Positions 23,316 through 25,722 of a DNA stretch of 25,722 nt are shown in pieces. Below the pieces are notes generated by a model. That model worked only from the letters and a program-made list of their open reading frames with translations. It was not told the DNA's origin and searched no databases. Positions within the stretch are counted from its first letter, which is position 1. Each line of letters starts with the position of its first letter. Origin of the DNA: JAAYKS01 sp964479435 (GTDB lineage Bacteria; Bacillota; Clostridia; Saccharofermentanales; UBA5734); NCBI GenBank assembly GCA_964479435.1, contig CAYZME010000022.1, positions 1 to 25,722 of the forward strand, given 5' to 3'. The position numbers were made by a program, and so were the translations under genes.

Positions 23316-24425
23316 TCATTTATCCAGTCGAACGCCGGACAAATAAGCATTGATAAAGCCGTCCAGATCTCCGTCCATCACCGCTTGAACCCCGGCCACT
23401 TCATATCCGGTGCGGTGATCCTTGACCATCGTATAAGGGCAGAACACATAGGAGCGAATCTGGCTGCCCCAGGCAATCTCCATTTGCGTGCCTTTCAAAT
23501 CCTCGATCTTTTCCATGTGCGCCGCCGCCGCCATGGCAAATAATTTGGAGCGCAGCATCGACATCGCGGTTTCACGATTCTGCAGCTGTGAGCGCTCGGA
23601 TTGGCAAGATGTCACAACGCCTGTGGGAAGATGGGTGATGCGCACCGCGGAATCGGTACGGTTGACGTATTGGCCGCCGGCGCCGGAAGCGCGGTATGTA
23701 TCCACACGCAAATCTTCAGGGCGTATTTCAATCTGGATGCTGTCATCCAGTTCCGGAATGACTTCCAGAGAAGCGAATGACGTGTGACGGCGTCCGGAAG
23801 TATCGAACGGAGAAATCCGCACCAGGCGGTGCACGCCATTTTCAGAACGCATATAGCCATACGCGTTCTCTCCGATCAGCTGAAAAGAAACGCTCTTCAG
23901 GCCGGCTTCTTCTCCTTCCAGGACATCGAGAATTTTCACTTCGAAATCATGGTGCTCCGCCCAGCGCGTATACATTCGAAACAGCATTTCATTCCAGTCC
24001 TGGGCTTCGGTGCCGCCCGCTCCGGCATGCAACGTCAAAATGGCGTTGTTGTTGTCGTAGGTGCCGGTAAACAGTGTTTCCAGGCGCACGCGATCCATTT
24101 CCGCTTGAAGCTGGCTCAGCCCGGACGCGATCTCAGGGATGAGGCTGGTATCCTCTGCTTCCTCCCCTAGCTCGCATAGCACAAGTAAATCGTCGTGTTG
24201 CCGCGCCAATTTTTGGTATGTATCGATCTTTTTCTGTAAATTTTTCAAGCGGGACTGGATCTTCTGCGCCGCCTTCACGTCGTCCCAGAACCCTGGCTCT
24301 TGGGCACGCGCCTCCAATTCTGAAATCTCGTCTCCCAAACGGCCAATATGCAACGCATCTTTCAACTGCGTCAAAGCTGCCGCTATCGTTTCCAACTGGG
24401 AGCGGTAGCCATCGAATTCGAGCAT
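23316..24425 (-). CDS. prfB: Peptide chain release factor 2, encoded without a frameshift
   Basis: 369 residues. It reads UGA and UAA stop codons. SPF, the stop-recognition tripeptide, is in VRISPFDTSG. The GGQ catalytic motif is in GAGGQYVNRT. The N-terminal helices end in ARAQEPGFWDD as in other RF2. Many prfB genes carry an in-frame TGA near codon 25 that needs a +1 shift; here the codons for KDALHIGRL run straight through, with no CTTTGA. ATG at 24425 follows the aminotransferase stop directly (TAAATG), and AAGGAG lies ten bases upstream, so both are one operon. Confidence 0.96.
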   Translation of the reverse strand: MLEFDGYRSQLETIAAALTQLKDALHIGRLGDEISELEARAQEPGFWDDVKAAQKIQSRLKNLQKKIDTYQKLARQHDDLLVLCELGEEAEDTSLIPEIASGLSQLQAEMDRVRLETLFTGTYDNNNAILTLHAGAGGTEAQDWNEMLFRMYTRWAEHHDFEVKILDVLEGEEAGLKSVSFQLIGENAYGYMRSENGVHRLVRISPFDTSGRRHTSFASLEVIPELDDSIQIEIRPEDLRVDTYRASGAGGQYVNRTDSAVRITHLPTGVVTSCQSERSQLQNRETAMSMLRSKLFAMAAAAHMEKIEDLKGTQMEIAWGSQIRSYVFCPYTMVKDHRTGYEVAGVQAVMDGDLDGFINAYLSGVRLDK

Positions 24426-25601
24426 TTATCCGGTTCTCCTTTTCATAAAAGCTGCCAGGCGTTGCATGGCAGTGAGAATGTTTTCCATCGACGCCGCATA
24501 GCTGACCCGCACATACCCTTCTCCCGCTGCGCCAAACGCGTGACCGGGTACAATTGCGACTTTTTCCTCGTAAAGAAACCGCTCGCAAAAAGTGACCGAA
24601 TCCAGGCCGGAAGCCGTGATGTCGGGAAAGACATAAAACGCGCCCAATGGTTCAAAACAGTCCAATCCCGCCGCTTTGACTCCATGGAGCACAACACGTC
24701 GACGGCGATCGTATTCCGCAACCATCTGCGCAACCGCCTGATCCCCGTGATCGAGCGCCTCAATCGCCGCGTGTTGTGCGGTTGTTGGCGCGCACATGAT
24801 GGCATATTGGTGAATCTTGTTCATCGCCAGCAACCAGGGGGAAGGGCCCATCGCATAGCCAATGCGCCAACCCGTCATCGCGAAAGCTTTGGAAAAACCA
24901 CCGATCACAATGGTGCGGTCACGCATTCCCGGGAAAGAGGCAATGGAACCATGCGGCGCGGATCCGTATGTCAATTCCGCGTACAATTCGTCACTGACGA
25001 CCACGATGTCGCGCTGTGCTAAGAATTCTGCCAGCGGCTCCAATTCCTCGCGCGTCATGATCGCCCCGGTCGGATTGTTCGGATACCCCAGTATGAGCAT
25101 TTTCGTACGGGGGCCAATCACGGACGCCAGTTGTTCGACACGAAGCTTGAAACCGTCCTCCCGCCGGCAATCGACAACAACCGGTTTGCCTCCAGCCAGT
25201 CGAACACAGGCTTCATATGAAACGAAACAAGGTTGTGGGACAATCACTTCGTCACCGGGATCTACCAGGGCGCGCACGGCGAGATCGATCGCCTCGCTCC
25301 CCCCTACTGTAACAACAATTTCAGTCAGCGGATTGTATCCCAATCCATATTTCCGCTGGTTGTAGCGGCTGATGCTCTCACGCAATGCCACCAAACCCTG
25401 ATTGGAAGAATAATGTGTCTCTCCCAAACGCAGTGAATCGATTCCCGCGTCAACAATCCGCCAGGGCGTGACAAAATCCGGTTCGCCAATCGAAAGCGAA
25501 ATCACGCTTTCTTTCATTTCGTTCGCCAGATCAAAAAAACGTCGAATGCCAGAAGGCGGTGTCGCGCGCACGATCCCGGATAAGAGATCCTCGTGCTTCA
25601 T
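24426..25601 (-). CDS. PLP-dependent class I/II aminotransferase (AspC/PatA-like)
   Basis: 391 residues. A fold-type I aminotransferase: SIGEPDFVTPWRIVDAG binds substrate, GGSEAIDLAVRALV and YPNNPTGA contact PLP, VVSDELYAELTYG follows, and GGFSKAFAMTGWRIGY carries the Schiff-base Lys. The closest well-known relatives are aspartate or aromatic/branched-chain amino acid transaminases; the exact substrate cannot be read. ATG at 25601 overlaps the Lrp-like gene's TGA (ATGA), with GGGAGG ten bases upstream. An Lrp-type regulator next to this kind of transaminase recurs in Bacillota and suggests amino-acid-responsive control. Confidence 0.93.
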   Translation of the reverse strand: MKHEDLLSGIVRATPPSGIRRFFDLANEMKESVISLSIGEPDFVTPWRIVDAGIDSLRLGETHYSSNQGLVALRESISRYNQRKYGLGYNPLTEIVVTVGGSEAIDLAVRALVDPGDEVIVPQPCFVSYEACVRLAGGKPVVVDCRREDGFKLRVEQLASVIGPRTKMLILGYPNNPTGAIMTREELEPLAEFLAQRDIVVVSDELYAELTYGSAPHGSIASFPGMRDRTIVIGGFSKAFAMTGWRIGYAMGPSPWLLAMNKIHQYAIMCAPTTAQHAAIEALDHGDQAVAQMVAEYDRRRRVVLHGVKAAGLDCFEPLGAFYVFPDITASGLDSVTFCERFLYEEKVAIVPGHAFGAAGEGYVRVSYAASMENILTAMQRLAAFMKRRTG

Positions 25602-25722
25602 AATACGACGGCCTCCCGGTTGTCCGTCGTCCGCGTGTCAAACACGGTTCCCTCTCTTTTGTAGGTCTTCAAAATAAAATGTGTCTGCGTCGATTGGACC
25701 GCCTCGATCGGCGCGATGCGTT
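25598..25722 (-). CDS. Lrp/AsnC-family transcriptional regulator, C-terminal end only
   Basis: Only the last 40 residues are inside the window; the rest lies to the right. They read RIAPIEAVQSTQTHFILKTY and end in REAVVL. The QSTxTHFILKxYK segment is typical of the effector-binding RAM domain of Lrp/AsnC regulators. Its stop overlaps the aminotransferase start, so the two are co-translated and presumably co-regulated. The DNA-binding domain cannot be seen. Confidence 0.82.
   Translation of the reverse strand, partial: RIAPIEAVQSTQTHFILKTYKREGTVFDTRTTDNREAVVL

Noticed and set aside
1..25722. Insertion sequence, prophage, toxin-antitoxin, defence island or CRISPR array
   Set aside because: No transposase, integrase, phage or defence gene and no regular repeat-spacer pattern was found; all coding DNA is accounted for by other genes.

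Overview
The window looks like chromosomal DNA of a GC-rich member of the Bacillota (Firmicutes), most likely in or near the Clostridia. The evidence is the set of genes: a ~1,420-residue 2-hydroxyacyl-CoA dehydratase activase-like protein, an iron-sulfur-type PurF with a short propeptide, a nadD/yqeK/rsfS/comEA neighbourhood, an ECF-transporter S subunit, and strong AGGAGG-like ribosome binding sites that often precede GTG or TTG starts. I cannot name a genus. Almost every gene lies on the minus strand; only ychF is on the plus strand. I see no insertion sequence, prophage, CRISPR array or rRNA.

Left part (1-8100). A truncated comM/yifB-type ATPase diverges from ychF, which has a near-consensus promoter. 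Convergent to ychF is a minus-strand series read from right to left: an ECF-transporter S subunit, an ECF sigma factor, its zinc-finger anti-sigma factor, polA (overlapping the anti-sigma stop codon) and coaE. The spacing suggests that DNA polymerase I and the last step of CoA synthesis may be co-transcribed with an extracytoplasmic stress regulator.

Middle (8144-13410). The giant activase-like gene is followed, going right, by a small unrecognised 81-residue protein with its own promoter and terminator, a copZ-like metallochaperone, an 18-bp perfect palindrome, and tRNA-Pro(CGG) with its own promoter and terminator.

Right-middle (13405-16900). A compact operon reads thyA, folA, a Gfo/Idh/MocA oxidoreductase and a sugar-phosphate isomerase/epimerase-like TIM barrel. 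The last three are joined by overlapping stop and start codons. A TATAAT promoter precedes thyA.

Right (16911-25722). A tightly coupled series reads purE, purF, purN, purD, a nadD-yqeK fusion, rsfS and comEA. It joins four steps of purine synthesis to NAD synthesis, Ap4A turnover, ribosome silencing and DNA uptake. purE has a clear promoter and a leader hairpin that may sequester or release its ribosome binding site. Upstream lie an Lrp/AsnC regulator (truncated at the window edge), a PLP aminotransferase and prfB, a second tightly packed operon.

Most of the window is housekeeping. The parts most worth testing are the activase with no dehydratase beside it, the small 81-residue protein, the folate/sugar-oxidoreductase operon, the sigma/anti-sigma/polA coupling and the purE leader. 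No clearly new defence or mobile system is visible.
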